Shown one piece after another: positions 1 through 6,817 of a DNA stretch of 9,678 bases. The first letter of the stretch is position 1, and every line of letters starts with the position of its first letter. The notes beneath the pieces were generated by a model. That model searched no databases, was not told where the DNA came from, and worked only from the letters and a program-made list of their open reading frames with translations. The translations under genes and the position numbers were made by a program. Source of the stretch: Bacteroidota bacterium (GTDB taxonomy: Bacteria > Bacteroidota > Bacteroidia > Chitinophagales > Chitinophagaceae); assembly GCA_023423285.1 (NCBI GenBank), contig JAFAFV010000182.1, positions 1 through 9,678 of the forward strand, written 5' to 3'.

Positions 1-2
1 TG

Positions 3-1034
3 GGTATTCACGATTCAAAAGAAGTCATCTGGATCCATTTCCCTTATAATCAGGATCTGCAGAAGCAACTAAAAGAGTCTGTTAAGGCAGGTTGGAGTGC
101 AACACATAAGTGCTGGTACTGCACTGATACTGTGTATTACCGCCAACTCTTCGGTATCACGCCCAAAAGTATCGGGCAAAATGCTTTTACCAAAATTCAC
201 CCGGTCAATCAACCCGCGTACCAGCATTTCATGGATACACTTATACTAAAAGGTTTTAGTGAAAGTACCATCAAAACATACACCGTGGAGTTTGCGCAGC
301 TATTGTATATTTTAAAAGCGCATCCGGTAGAGAGTATCTCTGATGAACAATTGCGCAGCTATTTCCTTTACTGCCACAAAAAACTGAAACTATCAGAAAA
401 CCAAATTCACAGCCGGATGAATTCGGTGAAGTTTTATTTTGAACAGGTATTGCATCGTAAAAAAGTGTTTTACGATATACCCAGACCCAAAAAGCCTTCC
501 CAGCTTCCAAAAGCGCTGTCAAAAAAAGAAGTAGAAAGGATCATAGGCAGTATTGATAATATCAAACACCGGCTAATTGTAAAACTCTGTTATGGCATGG
601 GGCTAAGGGTTAGCGAAGTGGTAAGGCTGAAGATTGAAGATATTGATTCCACACAAATGCAGGTGCGCATAGAAAATGCAAAAGGTAAAAAAGACAGGTA
701 TGTCAATCTTCCTGCATCTATTCTCCCTGAACTAAGGGAATATTATCGCCTGCACAAACCACAGCACTTTCTTTTTGAGGGCCAGTTTGGTAGGCAGTAT
801 AATATACGCAGCGCGCAGGCAGTTTTTAAAACCGCTATGAACAAGGCAGGTATCATTAAAAGCGTAGGTATTCATAGCCTGCGGCACAGTTATGCCACGC
901 ATTTGCTGGAGTTTGGCGTAGATGTTACGTTTATTCAAAAACTTATGGGGCACAAGGATATTAAAACAACCATGACCTACTTGAAAATTACGGACAGGCA
1001 GCTAAAGCAGGTAAAAAGCCCGCTGGATATGTGA
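3..1034 (+). CDS. Tyrosine recombinase/integrase, 5' end outside window
   Basis: Site-specific DNA recombinase of the tyrosine (phage integrase/XerC-D) family; it would cut and rejoin DNA through a 3'-phosphotyrosine intermediate. A GTG at 132 could be taken as the start, but the frame is open without a stop back to position 3, and the upstream codons encode family-like sequence (WIHFPYN near 30-50, GWSATHKCWYC near 90-122). That matches the small N-terminal extra domain of many Bacteroidetes integrases, so the gene is truncated by the window edge. Next come a SAM-like core-binding domain (about 220-480) and the catalytic domain (about 520-1010). Catalytic residues seen are Arg in GLRVSEV (606-608), a Lys-rich AKGKKDR stretch supplying the beta-hairpin Lys, HSLRH (His at 873, Arg at 882), GH (His at 951) and Tyr in TYLKI (978-980). 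The active site looks complete. No attachment site is recognisable. The target, whether mobile element, phage or inversion, is unknown. Confidence 0.93.
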   Translation, partial: GIHDSKEVIWIHFPYNQDLQKQLKESVKAGWSATHKCWYCTDTVYYRQLFGITPKSIGQNAFTKIHPVNQPAYQHFMDTLILKGFSESTIKTYTVEFAQLLYILKAHPVESISDEQLRSYFLYCHKKLKLSENQIHSRMNSVKFYFEQVLHRKKVFYDIPRPKKPSQLPKALSKKEVERIIGSIDNIKHRLIVKLCYGMGLRVSEVVRLKIEDIDSTQMQVRIENAKGKKDRYVNLPASILPELREYYRLHKPQHFLFEGQFGRQYNIRSAQAVFKTAMNKAGIIKSVGIHSLRHSYATHLLEFGVDVTFIQKLMGHKDIKTTMTYLKITDRQLKQVKSPLDM

Positions 1035-1039
1035 TAACG

Positions 1040-2251
1040 CTAAATCCCTTTCACCAGCTCATACGTTTCCCTGGCTATCTCAAGCTCCTCGTCGGTAGGT
1101 ATTACTAATATCTTTACTTTACTGTCGGCAGTTTGTATTTCCACCGGTTCTTTGGGATGGTTTTTGGCTTCGTTGGCTGCCTCATCCAGTTCAATGCCTA
1201 AGGCCTGCAGGTTTTTACACGCGTAAGTACGGGTTAGTGTATCATTTTCGCCCAGGCCGGCAGTAAAGATCAATGCGTCAACCCCGTTTAGCGCGGCCAT
1301 ATAAGCGCCAATGTATTTGCGAATGCGGTAGCCATACATCTCGTAGCATAAAATGGCGTTTTTATCTCCCTGCCTGTATTTAGCGCTCACATCGCGGGCA
1401 TCGCTGCTGCCCGCAAGGCCCAGCATACCGCTTTCTTTGTACAGCATGTTTTTAATCTGCGTTAGTGTCATTTCCATTTCTTCCGCCATGTGAAAAATGA
1501 TGGAAGGGTCCACATCGCCGCTGCGTGTGCCCATAATCAAACCGCAAAGCGGGCCAAAGCCCAGGCTGGTATCAATGCTGTGTCCGTTTTGGTCAATTGC
1601 CGTCATGCTGCTGCCATTGCCCAGGTGTATGGTAATGGCTTTTAGCTGCGGGTTGTTTAGATATTTTTTAGCTTCATCGTACACGTATTTATGGCTGGTG
1701 CCATGAAAGCCGTACACCCTGATGCCGTCTTCGGTATAAAATTTTTCAGGTATGGCATAGCGGAAAGCCCTTTCGGGAATGGTGTGGTGAAAAGAGGTAT
1801 CAAACACTGCCACTTGAGTGGCTGCGGGAAAACTTTTTTCTGCCGCCTCAATGCCCACCAGGTTTGGCGGGTTGTGCAAGGGCGCCAATGGTATCAGCGA
1901 TTGAATGGCATCTTTTACAGCCTGTGTAATCACCTGTGTTTGCACAAATTTTTCGCCCCCATGCACCACGCGGTGGCCCACGGCTGTTATGTCTTCAGGC
2001 TTTTCAATCACGCCAATTTCCTTATCGGTTAGTAAGGCCGATACAATTTCAAACGCTTCGGAGTGGCCGGGCAGAGCCTGCTCTATCAGCCGCTCGCCGC
2101 TGTTGCCGTTTTTGGTAAACTGGTGCTTAATCCTACCGCCGCTGATGCCGATCCTTTCGGCAAGGCCTTTGGCCAGCACGGCTTTGGTTTCAATATTAAA
2201 GAGCTGGTATTTTAACGAAGAACTTCCGGCGTTGATAACGAGTATGTACAT
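1040..2251 (-). CDS. ackA: Acetate kinase
   Basis: Cytoplasmic acetate kinase of the ASKHA fold: acetyl phosphate + ADP gives acetate + ATP, reversible. At 403 aa it has normal family length. The N-terminal signature INAGSSSLK holds Asn7, Ser10, Ser12 and Lys14. Further conserved sites are GHRVVHGG (Arg94), VFDTSFH (Asp151), YGFHGTSH (His183), HLGNGSS (about 209-215), GTRSGDVDP (Arg243), AGLGEND (331-337) and the C-terminal TDEEL acid (388/389). These align with the substrate- and nucleotide-binding residues known from Methanosarcina thermophila AckA (Arg91, Asp148, His180, Arg241, Glu384). The start is the ATG at 2251, which places the phosphate-binding strand at the usual distance. It lies 181 bp downstream of pta on the same strand and is probably co-transcribed with it. 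No clear own promoter and no Shine-Dalgarno were seen. Its stop lies 5 bp from the stop of the convergent integrase. Confidence 0.98.
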   Translation of the reverse strand: MYILVINAGSSSLKYQLFNIETKAVLAKGLAERIGISGGRIKHQFTKNGNSGERLIEQALPGHSEAFEIVSALLTDKEIGVIEKPEDITAVGHRVVHGGEKFVQTQVITQAVKDAIQSLIPLAPLHNPPNLVGIEAAEKSFPAATQVAVFDTSFHHTIPERAFRYAIPEKFYTEDGIRVYGFHGTSHKYVYDEAKKYLNNPQLKAITIHLGNGSSMTAIDQNGHSIDTSLGFGPLCGLIMGTRSGDVDPSIIFHMAEEMEMTLTQIKNMLYKESGMLGLAGSSDARDVSAKYRQGDKNAILCYEMYGYRIRKYIGAYMAALNGVDALIFTAGLGENDTLTRTYACKNLQALGIELDEAANEAKNHPKEPVEIQTADSKVKILVIPTDEELEIARETYELVKGI

Positions 2252-2279
2252 AAATATAATGTGGAAATGGGTAAAGGTG

Positions 2280-2310
2280 AAAAATTCGGCAATTTGAATA
2301 TTGCTTGCCG
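2280..2310 (-). terminator. Weak hairpin with T-tract between pta and ackA
   Basis: The inverted repeat CGGCAA (2287-2292) and TTGCCG (2305-2310) has a 12-nt loop. On the minus strand it is followed by AATTTTT (complement of 2280-2286). It lies about 120 nt after the pta stop and about 30 nt before the ackA start, so it could act as a partial terminator or attenuator that lowers ackA relative to pta. The stem is only 6 bp and the loop is long, so it may be chance in AT-rich DNA. Confidence 0.25.
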
Positions 2311-2372
2311 GTTGCTGGTTTAAAAATTTTATATTAATAATTCATAAATGGTATCCATTTTTACTTTGAACA

Positions 2373-2388
2373 ATGATCTATGATCTAT
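2373..2388. repeat. Short tandem repeat ATGATCT, 2.3 copies
   Basis: The 7-mer ATGATCT occurs twice in tandem plus two further bases, in the 181-bp pta-ackA spacer. The same spacer has a 6-bp inverted repeat AAATGG/CCATTT at 2346-2360. Neither has a clear function; both may be slippage or chance in AT-rich non-coding DNA. Confidence 0.4.
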
Positions 2389-2432
2389 AAACAATTCAAA
2401 TATGTGAACGTGAAATAATTTTTTTCTCAATT

Positions 2433-4520
2433 TTATCCGTTTGCTGCCTGTATGGCCGTAATCACGATCGTGTTATAAATATCATCTATGGTGGCGCCAC
2501 GGCTCAAATCATTGATGGGTTTGTTCAGTCCCTGCAGCACGGGGCCAACGGCAAGGGCGCCGGTTTCCCGCTGCACGGCCTTGTAAGTGTTGTTGCCTGT
2601 GTTCAGGTCGGGAAAGATCAATACATTGGCCTGGCCTGCCACAGGCGAGTCGGGCAACTTTTGTTTTCCTACCGCGGGGTCTACCGCCGCATCGTATTGT
2701 ATGGGGCCTTCCACTAATATATCTGGCCTTAAGGCTTTTACCATAGCAGTGGCGGCCCGCACTTTCTCCACATCTTCACCCGTGCCGGATGCGCCGGAAG
2801 AGTAGGAGAGCATAGCCACTTTGGGAATGGTAATACCAAAAGCTTTGGCTGAATCAGCAGAGGAAATAGCTATCTCGGCCAATTGTTCAGATGTGGGATT
2901 GGGTACAATAGCACAGTCGCCATACACCAGCACGCGGTCATCAAGCAACATAAAAAATACTGAGGAAACGGTTTTAAAACCCGGCCTTGTTTTTACAAAT
3001 TGAAGGGCGGGTTTAATAGTATGAGCGGTGGTGTGTTTGGCACCGGATACCATACCGTCTGCCAGACCCTTATACACCATCATGGTACCAAAGTACGATA
3101 CATCCAGCATCAGGTCTCTGGCAGTGGCCAGTTCCAGTCCTTTAGCCTTCCTCAGCTCGTAGAGTGTATTGGAGAAATCGTCGTAGTACTCGCTTTCAAA
3201 TGGGTTGATGATCCTGATTCTATCGTCATCCCAGTACAAGCCTAATTTTGCCACCTGTGCTTTCACATCTTCTGGGGCGCCTAATACAGTTATCTGTCCA
3301 ATTTTGTCCTTAGCAATTCTGGAGGCGGCAGTTAAAATACGGTTGTCATCGCCTTCGGGCAACACGATATGTTTTTGCGCTTTGCGTGCATTTACCAGCA
3401 TGTTGTACTGAAACATGCGCGGTGTGATGTTCTCGTTCTTAACCGAGTTGATCACTTTAGAAAGCTCTTCGGTGTCAACAGAAGATTCAAACAGATCAAT
3501 ACTGAGTTTGATCTTATAATTATTGCCAGCGTAGATCTTTGGTTTCATGTTGGCAATTTTCATGGCGGTTTCAAAAGTGCCGGTATTCACGGCCATTATG
3601 GGTATTGACTTCTGCGGGCCGTCAATAAGCTTGATCACCGAACGTTCGGGTAAAAATCCCCCCGTTAAAACAATACCGGCAACGTTTGGGTAATTCTGGC
3701 TCATGTTTGCCAGCATCGTTCCCACAATCAGGTCAGACCGGTCCCCGGGTATCACGCAAACACAATCGTCAAGTATTCTTTGCAGGTAATGGCCAAGCTG
3801 CATACCGCCAATGATGGAGTGCCTCGCAATTGTATCTAATTTATCGCCACCAAAAAGTATGTGTGCACCCAGCTCTTCAGCAATTTCCTTCACCATCGGC
3901 TTGCCCAGTTCCTGGTTGTTGGGTATAACGGAAACAAATACATTATCGCGTAATCTTTTGGAAACCCTTACCCTTACATCATCTACATTTTTTGTACACC
4001 TTGTGATTATCACGCCAATTACGTTCACATCTTTTTTCATAAAAGAGATCACTTCCACTACAGCGTGATTCACCAGTTCACCCACCGTATCAAAAGTATC
4101 TTTCACCACAAGTATCACGGGAATGTTGAGGCTGCGGGCAATGGAGCCGTTAAAATCTACTTCAAAAATAGAACCCTCTTCGTTAAAGTCGCTGCCTTCT
4201 ACCAGCACAAAATCAAACTTCTCTTCAAGGCTTTTGTATTTTTTTATGATGGCATCGTACACTTCATTGATCTTGCCCTGGTTTTGCAGGTCTGTCAGAT
4301 CGTTGCGGGAAAAAGCATAAGCGTCATCATACTTCATATTGATTTTAAAATGAGAAAGAATGGTGTCAATATGATTGTCTTTTTGTTCTTTTTCTTCAAT
4401 CAGGGGTTTAAAATAGGCCACGTTGGGCGTGGTACGCTGCAGCATCTGCATCAGTCCCAGCGAAACAATTGATTTTCCGCTTTGGGCTGATGGCGTAATA
4501 ACATAAACTGATCTGTTCAT
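2433..4520 (-). CDS. pta: Phosphate acetyltransferase, long form
   Basis: Cytoplasmic phosphotransacetylase: acetyl-CoA + phosphate gives acetyl phosphate + CoA, the step before acetate kinase. At 695 aa this is the long, E. coli-like form. Residues 1 to about 210 are a BioD/CobQ-like P-loop domain (AAA_26) with SGKS at 14-17. About 215-330 is a DRTGG-type regulatory domain (GDRSDLIVG at 259-267, VLTGGF at 284-289). About 375-690 is the catalytic PTA_PTB domain, with HIVLPEGDDNRI (384-395), KHTTAHTIKPAL (495-506), YGDCAIVPNPT (533-543), SYSSGASGTG (572-581), GPIQYDAAVDP (605-615) and PDLNTGNNTYK (637-647). These are hallmark Pta motifs. The ATG at 4520 puts the first beta strand of the P-loop domain directly at the N-terminus, as expected. 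ackA follows in the same direction, forming the classic pair in the order pta-ackA. Expression probably starts in the 334-bp divergent region shared with the dehydrogenase gene. Confidence 0.98.
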   Translation of the reverse strand: MNRSVYVITPSAQSGKSIVSLGLMQMLQRTTPNVAYFKPLIEEKEQKDNHIDTILSHFKINMKYDDAYAFSRNDLTDLQNQGKINEVYDAIIKKYKSLEEKFDFVLVEGSDFNEEGSIFEVDFNGSIARSLNIPVILVVKDTFDTVGELVNHAVVEVISFMKKDVNVIGVIITRCTKNVDDVRVRVSKRLRDNVFVSVIPNNQELGKPMVKEIAEELGAHILFGGDKLDTIARHSIIGGMQLGHYLQRILDDCVCVIPGDRSDLIVGTMLANMSQNYPNVAGIVLTGGFLPERSVIKLIDGPQKSIPIMAVNTGTFETAMKIANMKPKIYAGNNYKIKLSIDLFESSVDTEELSKVINSVKNENITPRMFQYNMLVNARKAQKHIVLPEGDDNRILTAASRIAKDKIGQITVLGAPEDVKAQVAKLGLYWDDDRIRIINPFESEYYDDFSNTLYELRKAKGLELATARDLMLDVSYFGTMMVYKGLADGMVSGAKHTTAHTIKPALQFVKTRPGFKTVSSVFFMLLDDRVLVYGDCAIVPNPTSEQLAEIAISSADSAKAFGITIPKVAMLSYSSGASGTGEDVEKVRAATAMVKALRPDILVEGPIQYDAAVDPAVGKQKLPDSPVAGQANVLIFPDLNTGNNTYKAVQRETGALAVGPVLQGLNKPINDLSRGATIDDIYNTIVITAIQAANG

Positions 4521-4702
4521 ATAATTGAATTTAAAATCCGCTGTATGGAGTTGTTGGCGAATATATTCAAAACGAATGAGCCTGCAACAAACGGCCGGTC
4601 ATGCTCTTACCTGTTGAGACATTCTGAACCTAAAAAATGTTTATACTTATACGTTTTTGAAAATTGCCTCTAACCCAAAATAGCTGTTGGATGAATGCTG
4701 TG

Positions 4703-4710
4703 CAAAATTA
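4703..4710 (-). promoter_or_regulatory. Candidate -7 element for pta-ackA
   Basis: On the minus strand this reads TAATTTTG, an exact match to the Bacteroidetes -7 consensus TAnnTTTG. No TTG was found about 20 bp upstream, so the -33 half is missing or weak. It would give a leader of roughly 175 nt before the pta ATG. Exact 8-mers of this looseness arise often by chance in AT-rich DNA. Confidence 0.35.
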
Positions 4711-4791
4711 CTCAATCGGCTGCTTGTTTCAGTTGAATTATATATGTTTAAAATCATTTTTTGCATCTTTACTACGCCAAATGTCATCTGG

Positions 4792-4803
4792 GCAAACGTT
4801 TGC
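4792..4803. promoter_or_regulatory. Perfect 12-bp palindrome, possible operator
   Basis: GCAAACGTTTGC is a perfect dyad with no spacer, between the divergent pta and dehydrogenase genes. It ends 25 bp upstream of the candidate -7 element of the dehydrogenase. If transcription starts near 4842, the site lies around -40 to -50, a usual position for an activator dimer. No regulator gene is next to it, so its protein partner is unknown. Confidence 0.4.
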
Positions 4804-4828
4804 GTATAAAAAACTATGTTTTTAAAAT

Positions 4829-4836
4829 TAGATTTG
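4829..4836 (+). promoter_or_regulatory. Candidate -7 element for threonine dehydrogenase
   Basis: TAGATTTG matches the Bacteroidetes TAnnTTTG element exactly and lies 18 bp before the dehydrogenase ATG. Transcription would start near 4842, leaving a leader of only about 13 nt. No TTG lies at the usual 19-21 bp upstream; the nearest (4800-4802) is 26 bp away and falls within the palindrome, which fits an activator-dependent promoter but does not prove one. Confidence 0.4.
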
Positions 4837-4854
4837 AAGAAATGAATCGCTGCT

Positions 4855-5811
4855 ATGGTTAAAGATAAAATTTTAGTGATCGGGGCCTCTGGCCAGATCG
4901 GAGTGGAACTAACGCTTGCATTGCGAAAGCTGTATGGAAACAATAACGTCATTGCTTCTGACCTGCGCGAAGAAAATGAACTGCTGAAAGGCACAGGGCC
5001 ATACGTGAGCCTTGATGTGATGAATAAGGAAATGCTGCACGTGCAGGTGATCCGGCAGAATATTACACAGATTTATTTACTGGCTGCCATTCTTTCCGCC
5101 ACCGGCGAAAAAAATCCCAACCTGGCCTGGCACCTGAACATGCAAAGCCTGCTGAATGTGTTGGATATAGCGCGGGAAGAAGGATTGAAAAAAGTGTACT
5201 GGCCATCATCTATTGCTGTGTTCGGGCCTACATCTCCCAAAGAAAGTTGCCCGCAAAAAACCATCATTGAGCCAACCACTGTATATGGCATCAGCAAATT
5301 TGCCGGGGAATTTTGGTGCCATTATTACCACATGAAATATGGTGTGGATGTAAGAAGCATTCGCTACCCGGGACTGATCTCTTACAAATCAGGGCCCGGC
5401 GGCGGTACAACCGATTATGCCGTAGAAATATTTTATGAAGCGCTGGAACATAAAAAATACACCAGCTTTTTAAATCAGAACACCTACCTGCCCATGATGT
5501 ACATGCCCGACGCCATCAGGGCTACGCTGGAACTGATGGAAGCGCCGGAAGATCAGATATCCATTAGAACTTCCTATAACGTGGCTGGCATCAGCTTTTC
5601 GCCAAAAGATATTGCTGCCGAAATCAAAAAACATATTCCTGATTTCGAAATTGCATACAAGCCCGATTACCGGCAAGCTATTGCCGATAGCTGGCCGAAA
5701 AATATTGACGACTCCATAGCCCGAGCAGACTGGGGCTGGAAGCATGAGTTTGGACTTGAAGAAATTACAATGGATATGCTGAAAAACCTTCAGCCGCGCG
5801 ATAGTGATTAA
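4855..5811 (+). CDS. L-threonine 3-dehydrogenase, SDR type
   Basis: Extended short-chain dehydrogenase/reductase (NAD-dependent epimerase/dehydratase superfamily), 318 aa, cytoplasmic. The Rossmann motif GASGQIG (10-16) binds NAD; Asp36 at the end of the second beta strand favours NAD over NADP. The catalytic set is Ser118/Ser119 in WPSSIAVFG and Tyr144/Lys148 in YGISK. The stretch RYPGLISYKSGPGGG followed by TTDYAV (170-190) is characteristic of the SDR-type threonine dehydrogenases known from Flavobacterium and Cupriavidus, distinct from the zinc-dependent E. coli Tdh. It would oxidise L-threonine to 2-amino-3-ketobutyrate. The partner ligase kbl, which releases glycine and acetyl-CoA, is not in the window. 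The ATG at 4855 is the only in-frame start after an upstream stop at 4843-4845. Its TAA shares TTAA with the stop of the convergent DUF1080 gene. A UDP-sugar epimerase is less likely given the GGGTTDYAV motif. Confidence 0.92.
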   Translation: MVKDKILVIGASGQIGVELTLALRKLYGNNNVIASDLREENELLKGTGPYVSLDVMNKEMLHVQVIRQNITQIYLLAAILSATGEKNPNLAWHLNMQSLLNVLDIAREEGLKKVYWPSSIAVFGPTSPKESCPQKTIIEPTTVYGISKFAGEFWCHYYHMKYGVDVRSIRYPGLISYKSGPGGGTTDYAVEIFYEALEHKKYTSFLNQNTYLPMMYMPDAIRATLELMEAPEDQISIRTSYNVAGISFSPKDIAAEIKKHIPDFEIAYKPDYRQAIADSWPKNIDDSIARADWGWKHEFGLEEITMDMLKNLQPRDSD

Positions 5812-6536
5812 AGCTCCCTGATCCAGATATTTCTAAAACTTACAGCATCGCCGTGGTCCTGTAAAGTGATGGGTTCTTTATCTCTATGTTTTTGATTGGT
5901 GGCAATGCCTATAAATTGTGTAGCGCCCCAAATGGCTGCATCATTTTGGATGAGTACGCCATTGTGCAGCACGGTAATTCTTGCCTGGCTTTTTAAACTA
6001 CTGTCTTTATTGAAACGCGGCGCGGTAAATACAATATCATAAGTCTGCCATTCACCGGGCTTGCGGCTTGCGTTTACCAGCGGGGGAATTTGTTTGTAAA
6101 TGCTGCCCGCCTGTCCATTGCTGTACGTGCGGTTGTTATAGCTGTCTAAAACCTGCAGTTCGTAGGTGCCCATTAAAAAAATACCACTGTTGCCGCGGCC
6201 CTGGCCTTCACCTTTCACTACTGCGGGCGTGCGCCATTCAATGTGTAACTGGCAATCGCCAAAAACCTGTTTTGTTTTGATTGCGCCTGCGCCTCTTACC
6301 ACGGTTACAGCATTGTCTTCAATCTTCCATTTTGCTGCGCCGCCCTCGCTGCTTTCAAACTGATTCAGGTTCTGTCCGTCAAAAAGAACAATAGCGTCAG
6401 ATGGTGCGCCGGTATTGGAGTTGCCGGGCGTTACAATGCGCGGCTCGGGTTGCCATTGCTCGGTAATTTTAGGATCGCCCTGAGCAAATAGTTTGAGGCA
6501 ACATAAGAAAGTAGTTAATGTGGTAATTGTTTTCAT
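5808..6536 (-). CDS. Secreted DUF1080 protein (3-keto-disaccharide hydrolase domain)
   Basis: I choose the ATG at 6536, not the upstream frame start at 6641: the extra 35 residues would overlap acylphosphatase by about 90 bp, while MKTITTLTTFLCCLKLFAQG is a good Sec signal peptide, with likely cleavage after Ala18. The protein is then 242 aa. Residues about 47-241 form a DUF1080 jelly-roll of the concanavalin-like type: LFDGQNLNQF (51-60), GDCQLHIEWR (93-102), GRGNSGIFLMG (113-123), YELQVLDS (125-132), EWQTYDIVF (162-170) and ending LQDHGDAVSFRNIWI. Some family members hydrolyse 3-keto-glycosides, but the substrate here cannot be told from sequence. It is probably periplasmic or surface-associated. 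It is last in a leftward unit, 11 bp after acyP. No glycosidase, SusC/D or sugar dehydrogenase gene is nearby, so context gives no substrate clue. Confidence 0.9.
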   Translation of the reverse strand: MKTITTLTTFLCCLKLFAQGDPKITEQWQPEPRIVTPGNSNTGAPSDAIVLFDGQNLNQFESSEGGAAKWKIEDNAVTVVRGAGAIKTKQVFGDCQLHIEWRTPAVVKGEGQGRGNSGIFLMGTYELQVLDSYNNRTYSNGQAGSIYKQIPPLVNASRKPGEWQTYDIVFTAPRFNKDSSLKSQARITVLHNGVLIQNDAAIWGATQFIGIATNQKHRDKEPITLQDHGDAVSFRNIWIREL

Positions 6537-6547
6537 TAAAACGTTTT

Positions 6548-6817
6548 TTATAATATTGAAAAATTTTGAAATGATTGAAGAGGAAGATCTGTTACCATCA
6601 CGTTTGTAACGCGTGCTCTCACCGGCCCATTGTGGCACCATTGTATCAGATCAGCCACATCCTGCTCATTACCTGTTGCGTAAATTTCAACGCTGCCATC
6701 GGGCAGGTTCTTTACGTTACCTGTAATGTTTCTTTTTGCTGCCGCGTGCCTGGTGGCATACCGGTATCCCACGCCCTGCACGCGCCCCCGCACAATGATG
6801 TGTTTACTCACTGTCAT
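6548..6817 (-). CDS. acyP: Acylphosphatase
   Basis: Small cytoplasmic acylphosphatase of 89 aa, normal size, hydrolysing carboxyl-phosphate bonds such as those in acyl phosphates and 1,3-bisphosphoglycerate. Both family signatures are present: GRVQGVGYR (11-19) with the phosphate-binding loop and catalytic Arg19, and GNVKNLPDGSVEI (33-45) with catalytic Asn37. These match Arg23/Asn41 of the mammalian enzyme. Asn34 replaces the aromatic residue common in the second signature, a minor change. The ATG at 6817 lies inside the end of msrC (14-bp overlap), which suggests translational coupling, and DUF1080 starts 11 bp after the stop. pta and ackA, which make and use acetyl phosphate, are near but in another transcript; a link between them is only inference. 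Confidence 0.96.
   Translation of the reverse strand: MTVSKHIIVRGRVQGVGYRYATRHAAAKRNITGNVKNLPDGSVEIYATGNEQDVADLIQWCHNGPVRARVTNVMVTDLPLQSFQNFSIL

Larger units (their letters stand above)
4521..4854. other. Divergent intergenic region pta / threonine dehydrogenase
   Basis: This is 334 bp of AT-rich non-coding DNA between two genes that point away from each other. It holds candidate -7 elements for both directions, a perfect 12-bp palindrome at 4792-4803, and a small TTATAC tandem pair at 4641-4652. A minus-strand open frame crossing 4647-4994 runs into the dehydrogenase coding region and has no recognisable protein character, so I treat this stretch as regulatory only. Confidence 0.7.

Noticed and set aside
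1691..2297. Long + strand frames opposite ackA
   Set aside because: They lie antisense to a full-length acetate kinase with all key residues; their translations (Cys/His/Arg-rich) look like mirror-strand artefacts.
2346..2360. Inverted repeat AAATGG-TAT-CCATTT as a pta terminator
   Set aside because: The stem is only 6 bp and no T-tract follows on the minus strand.
4065..4472. 135-aa + strand frame opposite pta
   Set aside because: Antisense to conserved P-loop domain coding sequence, and the product is low-complexity Phe-rich with no family resemblance.
4647..4994. 115-aa minus-strand open frame between pta and the dehydrogenase
   Set aside because: It overlaps the well-supported N-terminus of the dehydrogenase on the other strand by 140 bp, is Ser/Phe-rich and shows no recognisable motif.
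6538..6547. Palindrome AAAACGTTTT between acyP and DUF1080, sharing its core with the 4792-4803 dyad
   Set aside because: It sits in an 11-bp gap inside a transcription unit and is made mostly of A and T runs; the shared AAACGTTT core is probably coincidence.
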